Under the pieces are notes generated by a model. That model saw nothing but the letters and a program-made list of their open reading frames with translations, ran no database searches and had not been told where the DNA came from. A program made the translations under genes and the position numbers. Below are positions 1 to 6,920 of a stretch of DNA of 21,355 nucleotides, one piece after another; the first letter of the stretch is position 1; each line of letters begins with the position of its first letter. The stretch comes from RGIG8306 sp964566025 (lineage in GTDB: Bacteria > Bacillota > Clostridia > Lachnospirales > Lachnospiraceae). The stretch lies in assembly GCA_964566025.1 (NCBI GenBank), contig CAZMHF010000030.1, positions 1 through 21,355 on the forward strand. Reading direction: 5' to 3'.

Positions 1-107
1 TTAATAGCAATATGTGGGCAAAAGAGTGAATAAATATAAGATGAAAAGCAAGAGAGAATATAGTACAATATTAAAAAAGACAGATGAAATGTAGGAAGGG
101 ACTATTT

Positions 108-2102
108 ATGAATCAAACATATACAAATGTATGGCTAGATTATAGACGCTTAGAAAATCAGCAAATGGCCACTTTTTTTGGGGATATTGTGGCAAATACA
201 CAGGATATACGAATCGAAAAGGCTGTTTTGGAGCTGATAAATGCCAAGAAATTGCTATTTGATGAGAAATCACTTTTATCAGCAGCGGGAACCATTGAAT
301 TAGCGATAATTAGTGACGAAAATCTATCAGAAGAAGGTTATCGTATAGTTGGTAATTCAAGTGAAAAAAGACTATCCATTTTCGCAACCACTGCGACAGG
401 TATTTTATATGGTGTATTTAAGTTTCTTGAATTAATACGTACTAATAAAGAGAGCTATTTCATAGATACGGAGCACATTGAAAATCCTACAAACCCGCTT
501 CGGATGCTTAATCATTGGGACAATATGGACGGCTCAATTGAGAGAGGCTATTCAGGGAATTCCTTCTTTTTCGAATCGGATGAAATGCATATTTCACAGC
601 GAACAATTGATTATGCACGTATGGTAGCGTCGATAGGGATAAATGCCGTTGTCATTAACAATGTGAACGTAAAACACGCAGCGACATATTTGATTACAGA
701 ACGTTATCTAGAAAAGGTAAAGCAAATCAATGATATTTTTAACGCCTATGGCATTAAATTATTTTTGAGTTTGAATTTTGCTGCACCAATGGAACTTGGA
801 GGTTTAAAGCTTTGTGATCCGTTAGACGAAGACGTTAAGGGGTGGTGGGATAAAGCGATTAAAAATGTATACGATGTGATTCCTAATTTTGGCGGATTTT
901 TAGTGAAAGCAGATTCTGAGGGACGTCCAGGGCCATTCACTTATGGAAGAACACATGCTGATGGCGCGAATATGCTCGCCGATTGCATCAAAAAGTATCA
1001 AGGGTTAATTATATGGCGTTGCTTTGTTTATAATTGCCAGCAGGATTGGCGAGATATGAAAACAGATCGCGCTAGAAGTGGATATGACCATTTCATGCCA
1101 CTCGATGGCAAGCTTCATGACAATGTGATTTTGCAAATTAAAAATGGGCCAATGGATTTTCAAGTAAGAGAGCCAGTACATCCATTGTTTGGTGGATTAA
1201 GAAAAACCAATCAGATGTTAGAGGTGCAAATTGCACAGGAATATACAGGACAACAAAAGCACGTATGCTATTTGATACCGATGTTTAAGGAAGTATTGAA
1301 TTTTAAAACCTATATAGACGAAAAAGAAGATACCGTAGCAGATATTATTTGTGGAAAGACACTTGGGCAAACGAATTGCGGCATAGCTGCCGTTACGAAT
1401 ACAGGTGATGATGAAAATTGGACAGGTCATGATATGGCAGGGGTAAATCTATATGGATTTGGGCGCCTTGCATGGAACCCTAACGAGAAAAGCGATGAAA
1501 TTGCAAAAGATTGGGCAATGCTTAATTTCTCTTTATCACAAGAGGGTATCATGACGATTGTTGAAATATTGATGCAATCATGGATTACTTACGAGAAGTA
1601 CACCTCACCACTTGGTATTGGGTGGATGGTAAATCCTAATCATCATTATGGACCAAACGTAGAAGGATATGAATTTGATCGCTGGGGAACGTATCATCGT
1701 GCAAATTGGAAAGGTGTTGGCATTGATAGAACGAAAAAAGGTACGGGATATACAAGCCAATACAACGAACCGAATGCATCATTATATGAGCATATTGATA
1801 CATGTCCCGAAGAGCTATTGTTATTTTTTCATTTTGTAGAATACACACATATGCTTTCAAGTGAAAAAACACTAATCCAACATATTTACGATACACATTT
1901 TGAAGGTGTAGAAGAAGTGGAAAAGATGCTTTCTAAATTAGAAACATTAAAAGATGGATTAGATGAAAAGGCATATGAGAGAATGCATACGCGTTTCGAG
2001 GAACAACTTCAATCGGCTATTGAGTGGCGTGATCGTATTAACACGTATTTTTATCGTCGTTGTGGAATTAACGATAAAATGGGCCGAAAAATTTATGAAT
2101 AG
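108..2102 (+). CDS. aguA: Alpha-glucuronidase, glycoside hydrolase family 67
   Basis: Predicted to remove 4-O-methyl-D-glucuronic acid or glucuronic acid from the non-reducing end of aldouronic xylo-oligosaccharides in the cytoplasm; no signal peptide is seen. The protein is about 664 residues, normal for GH67. Numbered from this start, Glu271 (in KADSEGRPGP) fits the general acid, and Asp350 (in KNGPMDF) with Glu378 (in IAQEY) fits the paired catalytic acids. Their spacings of 79 and 28 residues match E285/D364/E392 of the Geobacillus enzyme as I recall it. The start at 108 is chosen over an in-frame ATG at 84 because AGGAAGGG at 93-100 sits 7 bases before it. It lies 15 bases upstream of uxuA, so the glucuronate released can feed the next enzymes. 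No clear promoter is visible in bases 1-107. Short open frames ending at 29 or 33 could be the tail of an upstream gene, so the operon may begin outside the window. Confidence 0.95.
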   Translation: MNQTYTNVWLDYRRLENQQMATFFGDIVANTQDIRIEKAVLELINAKKLLFDEKSLLSAAGTIELAIISDENLSEEGYRIVGNSSEKRLSIFATTATGILYGVFKFLELIRTNKESYFIDTEHIENPTNPLRMLNHWDNMDGSIERGYSGNSFFFESDEMHISQRTIDYARMVASIGINAVVINNVNVKHAATYLITERYLEKVKQINDIFNAYGIKLFLSLNFAAPMELGGLKLCDPLDEDVKGWWDKAIKNVYDVIPNFGGFLVKADSEGRPGPFTYGRTHADGANMLADCIKKYQGLIIWRCFVYNCQQDWRDMKTDRARSGYDHFMPLDGKLHDNVILQIKNGPMDFQVREPVHPLFGGLRKTNQMLEVQIAQEYTGQQKHVCYLIPMFKEVLNFKTYIDEKEDTVADIICGKTLGQTNCGIAAVTNTGDDENWTGHDMAGVNLYGFGRLAWNPNEKSDEIAKDWAMLNFSLSQEGIMTIVEILMQSWITYEKYTSPLGIGWMVNPNHHYGPNVEGYEFDRWGTYHRANWKGVGIDRTKKGTGYTSQYNEPNASLYEHIDTCPEELLLFFHFVEYTHMLSSEKTLIQHIYDTHFEGVEEVEKMLSKLETLKDGLDEKAYERMHTRFEEQLQSAIEWRDRINTYFYRRCGINDKMGRKIYE

Positions 2103-2117
2103 AAAGAGGTATATATT

Positions 2118-3194
2118 ATGCAAATGACACTGCGTTGGTATGGAAGCAACAATGATAGTATTTCATTAAGACAAATACGCCAAATTCCTGGCGTTACAGG
2201 CGTGATTTCAGCACTTCACGATATCCCTGTTGGTGAAGTATGGCCATATGAAGAAATTCTTCGTCTAAAAGAAGAAGTAGAGGCAGAGAATTTAAGCTTG
2301 GCAGGTATTGAAAGCATTAATATTCATGAAGATATTAAATTAGGTGCGGCTACGCGTGACAAATGGATAGACCATTATAAAAAGTCCTTAGAAAATGTTG
2401 CAAAAGCAGGGATTCACCTTGTCTGTTATAACTTTATGCCGATATTTGATTGGACGAGAACAGATTTAGCGTTGCCACTTGGTGATGGTTCAACAGCCTT
2501 ATCGTACGATGAACATGTTGTGGGTGATATCGATCCAAATGATATGTTTGACCGCATGGAAAAAGAGAGCGGTGGATTTATTTTGCCTGGTTGGGAGCCA
2601 AATCGAAAGGATGAAATTAAAACACTCTTTGAAAAATACAAGAATGTCACAGCTGAGGATTTGTTTGAAAATTATACGTACTTTATCAATGCAATTATGC
2701 CAACATGTGAACAGTTTCAAATTAAAATGGCTGTTCATCCAGATGATCCAGCATGGCCAGTCTTTGGATTGCCACGTATTGTAACAAGCGAGGAAGCGCT
2801 TATTAGGATTGCCAATATGCATCCTAGTTTATATCATGGATTTACATTATGTACAGGATCGCTTGGTAGTAATATAAAAAACAATCTTCCTCAGATCATT
2901 CGAAATCCACAGATTGCAAACCGTATTCATTTTGCACATTTGAGAAATATCAAATTTGAAGCACCAGGTGTATTTCATGAAAGTGCTCATTTGTCATCTG
3001 ATGGAGATTTTGATATGTACGAAATCGTCAAGGCATTAATTGAAAGTGGTTTTGATGGTGTGATTCGCCCAGACCATGGAAGAATGATATGGGACGAGGA
3101 AGCAAGACCAGGGTACGGATTATATGATAGAGCGCTGGGAGCAATTTATTTAGAAGGCTTATGGGAAGCCATTGTAAAGTGCAAAAGAGGATAA
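2118..3194 (+). CDS. uxuA: Mannonate dehydratase (UxuA)
   Basis: Dehydrates D-mannonate to 2-keto-3-deoxy-D-gluconate in glucuronate catabolism, in the cytoplasm. The 358-residue length is typical of the shorter Gram-positive UxuA proteins. Family signatures run in order through a TIM-barrel protein: GVTGVISALHDIPVGEVW (25-42), YNFMPIFDWTRTDL (104-117), AVHPDDPAWP (205-214), CTGSLGSN (245-252), HFAHLRN (271-277) and RPDHGR (317-322). His207, Cys245, a His in 271-274 and Asp319 correspond in order to the His-Cys-His-Asp metal site known for this family; this mapping is by eye. The ribosome site AAAGAGG lies 8 bases before the ATG. It follows aguA by 15 bases and precedes uxuB by 4, so co-transcription is very likely. 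No truncation or frameshift is seen. Confidence 0.97.
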   Translation: MQMTLRWYGSNNDSISLRQIRQIPGVTGVISALHDIPVGEVWPYEEILRLKEEVEAENLSLAGIESINIHEDIKLGAATRDKWIDHYKKSLENVAKAGIHLVCYNFMPIFDWTRTDLALPLGDGSTALSYDEHVVGDIDPNDMFDRMEKESGGFILPGWEPNRKDEIKTLFEKYKNVTAEDLFENYTYFINAIMPTCEQFQIKMAVHPDDPAWPVFGLPRIVTSEEALIRIANMHPSLYHGFTLCTGSLGSNIKNNLPQIIRNPQIANRIHFAHLRNIKFEAPGVFHESAHLSSDGDFDMYEIVKALIESGFDGVIRPDHGRMIWDEEARPGYGLYDRALGAIYLEGLWEAIVKCKRG

Positions 3195-3198
3195 TACT

Positions 3199-4809
3199 AT
3201 GAGATTAGTTGACTATAATGTTTCATGGAAAGAGCTTGGCTACGAATTGCCAGCATTTGATGTTCAAAAAGTAAAAAAGCATACACATAACAACCCTACG
3301 TGGCTTCATATAGGCGCTGGGAATATTTTTCGTGCATTTCCTGCACTTCTACAGCAAAAACTCTTGAACGAGAATCAAACGGATACAGGAATCATTGTAT
3401 ACGAAAGCTTTGATAGAGAAATTATCGAAAAAGCGTACAGGCCATATAATGAGCTTAGTTTAGTTGTTATCTTAAAAGCAGATGGCGAAATTGAAAAAAA
3501 GGTAGTGGCATCCGTTACCGAATCAATCACAGTAGATGAAGAAGAACGATTAGCCAATATCATGAAAAATCCATCACTTCAAATGGTATCCTTTACAATT
3601 ACGGAGAAAGGCTATGCACTAAAAAATAATCAAAACGAATATATCGCCATGGTAGAACGTGACTTTGAAAAAACGCCACAAGAAGCAGAGCATTTGATGG
3701 GAAAGATGGCATATAATTTGTACATGCGATATCAAAGTGGCAAAAAACCATTAGCAATGCTTAGCATGGATAATTGCTCTCACAACGGTGACAAATTAAA
3801 AGAAGCAATTATGACATATGCGATTACGTGGTGTGAAAATGGCATGTGTGATAAAGAATTTATAACGTATCTTGAAGAGCAAGTAACATTTCCTTGGTCA
3901 ATGATTGATAAAATCACGCCGCGTCCTGATGCGAAGGTTGCCGATATGCTAAAGGGAGATGGATTTTTAGATGTCGATATGATTATGACAGAAAAAAATA
4001 CGTACACTGCGCCATTTGTCAATGCAGAAGAGTGCGAGTATCTTGTGATTGAGGATTGTTTTCCAAATGGGCGCCCGCCATTAGAAAAGGCAGGAGTATA
4101 TTTCACGAAACGCGAAGTGGTTGATCAAGTAGAGCGAATGAAAGTGTGTACATGCTTAAATCCACTTCATACAGCGCTTGCAATCTTTGGTTGTTTATTG
4201 GGATATCGTTTGATATCAGAAGAAATGAAAAACCCTATTCTTGCGAAAATGGTAAGAGTGTTAGGTTATAAGGAAGGTATGCCAGTTGTTACAAATCCAG
4301 AAATTATTAAGCCAGATGAATTTTTAGAGGACGTATTGACAAAACGACTTCCTAACCCTTTTATGCCAGATGCACCACAACGGATTGCAACTGATACATC
4401 ACAGAAATTGGCGATTCGCTTTGGTGAGACTTTAAAGGAATATAAAAAAAGAAACCTTTCAATAGAAGAATTAGTGGTTATTCCACTTGTGTTTGCAGGT
4501 TATTTGCGTTATTTGATGGGTGTTGATGACTATGGAAATAAAATGGAATTAAGTAGTGATCCTATGCTTTGGGAATTGAGAACGTATGTTGATTCGATTG
4601 AATTGGGAAATACATTGTCAGAAACGCAAACAGAGAAAATACGCCAACTTTTAATGCATGAAGCATTATTTGGTGTAAATTTAAATGAATATGGATTGTT
4701 AGAAAAAATCATTGAAATGTTTAAGGGGATGGTAAAAGAAAGAAAGGGCATTAGCAACACATTGCTGCAACATGTTGCTGCAACACATTGCTGCAATACA
4801 TTGATGTAA
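3199..4809 (+). CDS. uxuB: D-mannonate oxidoreductase / fructuronate reductase (UxuB), mannitol dehydrogenase family
   Basis: Interconverts D-fructuronate and D-mannonate with NAD(H), the step before UxuA. It is a long-chain polyol dehydrogenase of 536 residues, within the usual 480-540 range. The N-terminal nucleotide-binding motif HIGAGNIFRAF is at 37-47. The SMDNCSHNG segment is at 189-197, and the KITPRPD block starts at Lys238, the family's catalytic lysine region. CLNPLHTAL lies in the C-terminal domain. The ribosome site AAAGAGG overlaps the end of uxuA and the start is 4 bases after its stop, which suggests translational coupling. The last ~18 codons and the stop come from a 4 x 13-bp tandem repeat (separate entry), so the tail rich in Cys, His and Thr is probably a recent, unconserved extension. 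No classical terminator is seen before the convergent gene that ends at 4837. Confidence 0.95.
   Translation: MRLVDYNVSWKELGYELPAFDVQKVKKHTHNNPTWLHIGAGNIFRAFPALLQQKLLNENQTDTGIIVYESFDREIIEKAYRPYNELSLVVILKADGEIEKKVVASVTESITVDEEERLANIMKNPSLQMVSFTITEKGYALKNNQNEYIAMVERDFEKTPQEAEHLMGKMAYNLYMRYQSGKKPLAMLSMDNCSHNGDKLKEAIMTYAITWCENGMCDKEFITYLEEQVTFPWSMIDKITPRPDAKVADMLKGDGFLDVDMIMTEKNTYTAPFVNAEECEYLVIEDCFPNGRPPLEKAGVYFTKREVVDQVERMKVCTCLNPLHTALAIFGCLLGYRLISEEMKNPILAKMVRVLGYKEGMPVVTNPEIIKPDEFLEDVLTKRLPNPFMPDAPQRIATDTSQKLAIRFGETLKEYKKRNLSIEELVVIPLVFAGYLRYLMGVDDYGNKMELSSDPMLWELRTYVDSIELGNTLSETQTEKIRQLLMHEALFGVNLNEYGLLEKIIEMFKGMVKERKGISNTLLQHVAATHCCNTLM
4754..4805 (+). repeat. 4 x 13-bp tandem repeat forming the 3' end of uxuB
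   Basis: Four consecutive 13-base units begin at 4754, 4767, 4780 and 4793. Units 1 and 3 are identical (GCAACACATTGCT). Unit 2 is GCAACATGTTGCT, and unit 4 (GCAATACATTGAT) is the most diverged. Because 13 is not a multiple of three, each unit is read in a different frame, giving the non-periodic tail LLQHVAATHCCNTLM. The stop codon falls in the two bases after unit 4. Bases 4767-4778 are a perfect 12-bp palindrome. Confidence 0.85.
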
Positions 4810-4836
4810 TGGTCTAAGAAAATTGATATACTATAT

Positions 4837-5235
4837 TTAAAAGCGGTAATCTAAATCGCCATGGTCGATGCCAAGGATTAGAATTTCAGCAGTTGCGATA
4901 TTGGTTGCGACGGGTATCATATACTCGTCGCACAATTTCATAATGTAGGTTGCATCGATAGGATCGTGTTCGAGGCGATCAAGTGGAACTTCGGGAGAGG
5001 TGAAATAAAAAAGTGCATCCAATTCGCCACGTTCGATTTGATGGACAAATTGAACAACCCCGCCAAGTATGCCAGGAAGTTGCTTGTGAATTAAAAGATT
5101 TGTGGCTTCCTCAATGCGACGACCTGTCGATTCGGTGGCATATAATTCGTGCTTTTTTAGTAAGAGCTTGTAAGCGATACAAAAATCTAGCATCAAAGCA
5201 CTCTTCGAACGATCTGCAATAAAACCTAATTTCAT
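4837..5235 (-). CDS. Methylglyoxal synthase homologue with altered catalytic residues
   Basis: A 132-residue protein of the MgsA fold. Family landmarks are the ADRSK start (7-11), HELYATESTG (29-38, phosphate-binding loop), LGGVVQ (57-62), EHDP (89-92), PVATNIATAE (108-117) and GDLDYR near the end. MgsA converts dihydroxyacetone phosphate to methylglyoxal and phosphate. Aligned by eye with E. coli MgsA, the catalytic base Asp71 (GGDQQ) is Val60 here, Asp91 is Ser80, Asp101 appears as Ile93 and His19 as Ala7. Asp20, Lys23 and His98 are kept (Asp8, Lys11, His90). There are also about 3 extra residues before EHDP. The fold call is firm, but activity is doubtful, so no gene symbol is given. The ribosome site AAGGAG supports the start. 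It is monocistronic and converges on uxuB. Its own promoter and an inverted repeat lie at 5252-5295. Confidence 0.8.
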   Translation of the reverse strand: MKLGFIADRSKSALMLDFCIAYKLLLKKHELYATESTGRRIEEATNLLIHKQLPGILGGVVQFVHQIERGELDALFYFTSPEVPLDRLEHDPIDATYIMKLCDEYMIPVATNIATAEILILGIDHGDLDYRF

Positions 5236-5251
5236 AGGGACTCCTTTTAGT

Positions 5252-5264
5252 AATCAGTCTGATT
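5252..5264. promoter_or_regulatory. Inverted repeat at the start of the MgsA-like transcript (possible operator)
   Basis: AATCAG-A-CTGATT on the minus strand is a 6+1+6 perfect inverted repeat immediately downstream of the -10 box. It therefore covers the expected transcription start, a classic repressor position. No regulator for it is encoded next door, so the binding protein is unknown. Confidence 0.4.
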
Positions 5265-5266
5265 TT

Positions 5267-5295
5267 ATTATAAGATGAAAAAAGACAAAGGTCAA
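5267..5295 (-). promoter_or_regulatory. Sigma-A-type promoter of the MgsA-like gene
   Basis: On the minus strand TTGACC (5290-5295) is followed by a 17-base spacer and a perfect TATAAT (5267-5272). The transcript would start near 5260, about 25 bases before the ATG. Confidence 0.75.
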
Positions 5296-5411
5296 GGAGG
5301 AGAAATAGTAACTGGATATTCGAAATCGTTTAGATAGAAGCGGAGTCTGAGTTTGAAGTAAGTAAAAATGCAATACAGTCGTATTGGAGTAATGTAAAAA
5401 AAGTGAAAAGT

Positions 5412-5455
5412 AATGTTACAAAAGTGTTGCATTTGTGTGCGGAACATGATATCAT
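5412..5455 (+). promoter_or_regulatory. Promoter with direct-repeat box, first surface-protein gene
   Basis: TTGCAT (5427-5432), a 17-base spacer and TATCAT (5450-5455) form a sigma-A-type promoter. Overlapping the -35 is TGTTAC (5414-5419), five bases, then TGTTGC (5425-5430). Direct hexamers 11 bp apart resemble sites of OmpR/PhoB-family response regulators, and the pattern is close to the WalR consensus TGTWAH-N5-TGTWAH. Two weaker hexamers, TGTAAA (5393) and TGAAAA (5404), continue the spacing upstream. Nearly the same 20 bases occur at 6197-6216. Confidence 0.65.
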
Positions 5456-5562
5456 AGCTTAGAAGAAAGAATAATTTCTTTGATAACTATATCAAATCTC
5501 ATAATTGTAAGTGGAGATCATTTATTTTAGTTATTAAAAATATTAAATCGGAGGATTTACAC

Positions 5563-6111
5563 ATGAAAAAAATCGTATCATTACTTTTAACACTTGTATT
5601 AGTGTTATCAATTTCTTCATTAGCTATGGCTGATGAAACAGTTTTCACTGCAACAGGCGGAGAAGATACTCAAGCATTTGAAATAGATGCAGACGCTCTA
5701 GCAAAAATTATGGCAGCAGATCCAGCAAGCGTAGTTATTTCTATGACAGTTGTTACAACTGAAGCAGATCAAATTAAAGGTGAAGAGTCTGGCGGATGGG
5801 GAAATATCCAAATCGGTTGGAATGGTGAAGATGGTTGGGATCAAACACCAGCAGCAGCACCAGAAGCAGAAGAATATGTATTAACAATGACATTAGCAGA
5901 AGCAATGGCTAATGGTGAGAATGAGAATGGTCCTTTTGCTGGAACAGCATTAAAATTAGCAGCATACAATGCATCATACATCAAAGATGCTACAATCGTT
6001 ATTACAGGCGAAGCTGCTCCTACAGGTTCAGTTAACGCAATCGTTGTTGCTCTTGCAGCAGTAGTAGCTATGGGTGCAGCAGTAGTAGTTCTTAAAAAAG
6101 AAAGAATCTAA
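5563..6111 (+). CDS. Small secreted protein with PTGS-type cell-wall sorting signal (paralogue 1)
   Basis: A 182-residue exported protein of unknown function. A signal peptide (MKKIVSLLL..., hydrophobic 4-20) probably ends after AMA at residue 23. The mature part looks beta-rich, with an aromatic stretch GGWGNIQIGW and a second Trp soon after (GWD), then an Ala/Pro/Glu-rich spacer. The C terminus has the sorting layout: AAPTGS (151-156), a hydrophobic Ala/Val segment (157-177) and the basic tail KKERI. This is a variant of LPxTG, so sortase attachment is inferred; no sortase is in the window. The ribosome site CGGAGG lies 8 bases before the ATG. It shares signal peptide style, sorting motif and promoter box with the gene at 6332. 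The Trp-rich segment could bind carbohydrate, but I do not recognise a named family. A hairpin terminator follows. Confidence 0.8.
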   Translation: MKKIVSLLLTLVLVLSISSLAMADETVFTATGGEDTQAFEIDADALAKIMAADPASVVISMTVVTTEADQIKGEESGGWGNIQIGWNGEDGWDQTPAAAPEAEEYVLTMTLAEAMANGENENGPFAGTALKLAAYNASYIKDATIVITGEAAPTGSVNAIVVALAAVVAMGAAVVVLKKERI

Positions 6112-6136
6112 TTTCTAAATACACTTACAATTATGG

Positions 6137-6170
6137 AAAAAGCAACATACAATCGTATGTTGCTTTTTAT
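6137..6170 (+). terminator. Rho-independent terminator after surface-protein gene 1
   Basis: A 14-bp stem pairs 6137-6150 with 6155-6168 (core AGCAACATAC/GTATGTTGCT) around an AATC loop. The 3' arm runs into a T-rich tract. It separates the two surface-protein genes, so they are independent transcripts. Confidence 0.85.
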
Positions 6171-6196
6171 TTCTCAAAAATTGCGATAATATAAAA

Positions 6197-6240
6197 AATG
6201 TTACGAAAGTATTGCAAAAATAAAGGTAAGAAAGTATAAT
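6197..6240 (+). promoter_or_regulatory. Promoter with direct-repeat box, second surface-protein gene
   Basis: TTGCAA (6212-6217), a 17-base spacer and perfect TATAAT (6235-6240). The 20 bases at 6197-6216 match 5412-5431 at 18 of 20 positions, including TGTTAC at 6199 followed five bases later by TATTGC at 6210. The same regulator probably reads both promoters. The roughly 85-base leader contains a small hairpin, CATGGA/TCCATG. Confidence 0.7.
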
Positions 6241-6331
6241 GATATCAATGGTCATGGATTGAGTTTCCATGCTATTATTCTAAATGCACATTGAAAATTT
6301 CATAGTTGAACAAAAAATCGGAGGTATTCAA

Positions 6332-6829
6332 ATGAAAAAAATTATTTCTATGTTACTAGTACTTGTTATGGTACTTTCTATGTCAGCTCTTGTTTCAGCT
6401 GAACAAGTTTTAGAGTCAAATGGTAAAATTGATATTAATCTATATAAAGACACAGATGTTGTTACAATTAAGGCTACAGTAAATCCTGAAAATGAAAAAT
6501 ATATACCAGGTTATGGTTGTGGCGGATATGGTGTTAACTGGGAAGCTTCTCTTGAAATTTATACATATCCAGAAAATGAAGCGGACATGCCTACAGGTGA
6601 ACTTACTATGACAAATACAATAGGTGAAATCAGAGCAGCTCTTGAAGCAAAAGGCAATGATATGAGCGAATTTGGTGAGACAACTGTTAATCTATATAAT
6701 GGACTAACAACTACTTCAGTAGATATATCTGCTGGTGCAGCTCCTACAGGTTCAAATAGCTTAGTATTCGTAGCTATGGCTGCTGTTTTAGCTCTTGGTT
6801 GTGCAGTTGTTGTTAAAAAAAACGCATAA
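6332..6829 (+). CDS. Small secreted protein with PTGS-type cell-wall sorting signal (paralogue 2)
   Basis: A 165-residue exported protein of unknown function. The start at 6332 is preferred over an in-frame ATG at 6284 because GGAGGT (6320-6325) precedes it and translation then begins directly with a signal peptide, MKKIISMLL..., probably cut after VSA at residue 23. The mature region has beta-rich character and a GYGCGGYGVNW segment that parallels GGWGNIQIGW of the neighbour. It ends in AAPTGS (136-141), a hydrophobic stretch and KKNA. Common order in both proteins is: aromatic/Gly segment, an LTMT strand, a short helix, an L-x-x-YN or NLYN strand, then a V-D/A strand before the sorting signal. 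They are therefore most likely diverged tandem duplicates. The single Cys near residue 67 and another in the membrane segment are unremarkable. A strong terminator follows. Confidence 0.8.
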   Translation: MKKIISMLLVLVMVLSMSALVSAEQVLESNGKIDINLYKDTDVVTIKATVNPENEKYIPGYGCGGYGVNWEASLEIYTYPENEADMPTGELTMTNTIGEIRAALEAKGNDMSEFGETTVNLYNGLTTTSVDISAGAAPTGSNSLVFVAMAAVLALGCAVVVKKNA

Positions 6830-6876
6830 TTAAAAAATTAAAAAAAAATTATATCAACTATGAAATTAAAGCTCGT

Positions 6877-6915
6877 AAAAGAACCCTTTTGCCAATCTGG
6901 CAAAAGGGTTCTTTT
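6877..6915. terminator. Strong bidirectional terminator between converging genes
   Basis: An 18-bp perfect stem pairs 6877-6894 with 6898-6915 (core GAACCCTTTTGCCA/TGGCAAAAGGGTTC) around a 3-base loop. Both strands end in T tracts, so it can end both the surface-protein transcript and the ABC-exporter transcript. Confidence 0.92.
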
Positions 6916-6920
6916 TGGTG

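Larger units (their letters stand above)
5236..5562. other. 327-bp divergent intergenic region
   Basis: This gene-free stretch holds the promoter and inverted repeat of the MgsA-like gene on the left. In the middle is an inverted repeat CAATAC-AGTC-GTATTG (5371-5386). On the right are the direct-repeat promoter of the first surface protein and its roughly 100-base untranslated leader. The leader can form a 7-bp hairpin, TTTGATA/TATCAAA (5479-5496). No protein-coding signal was seen in it. Confidence 0.6.
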
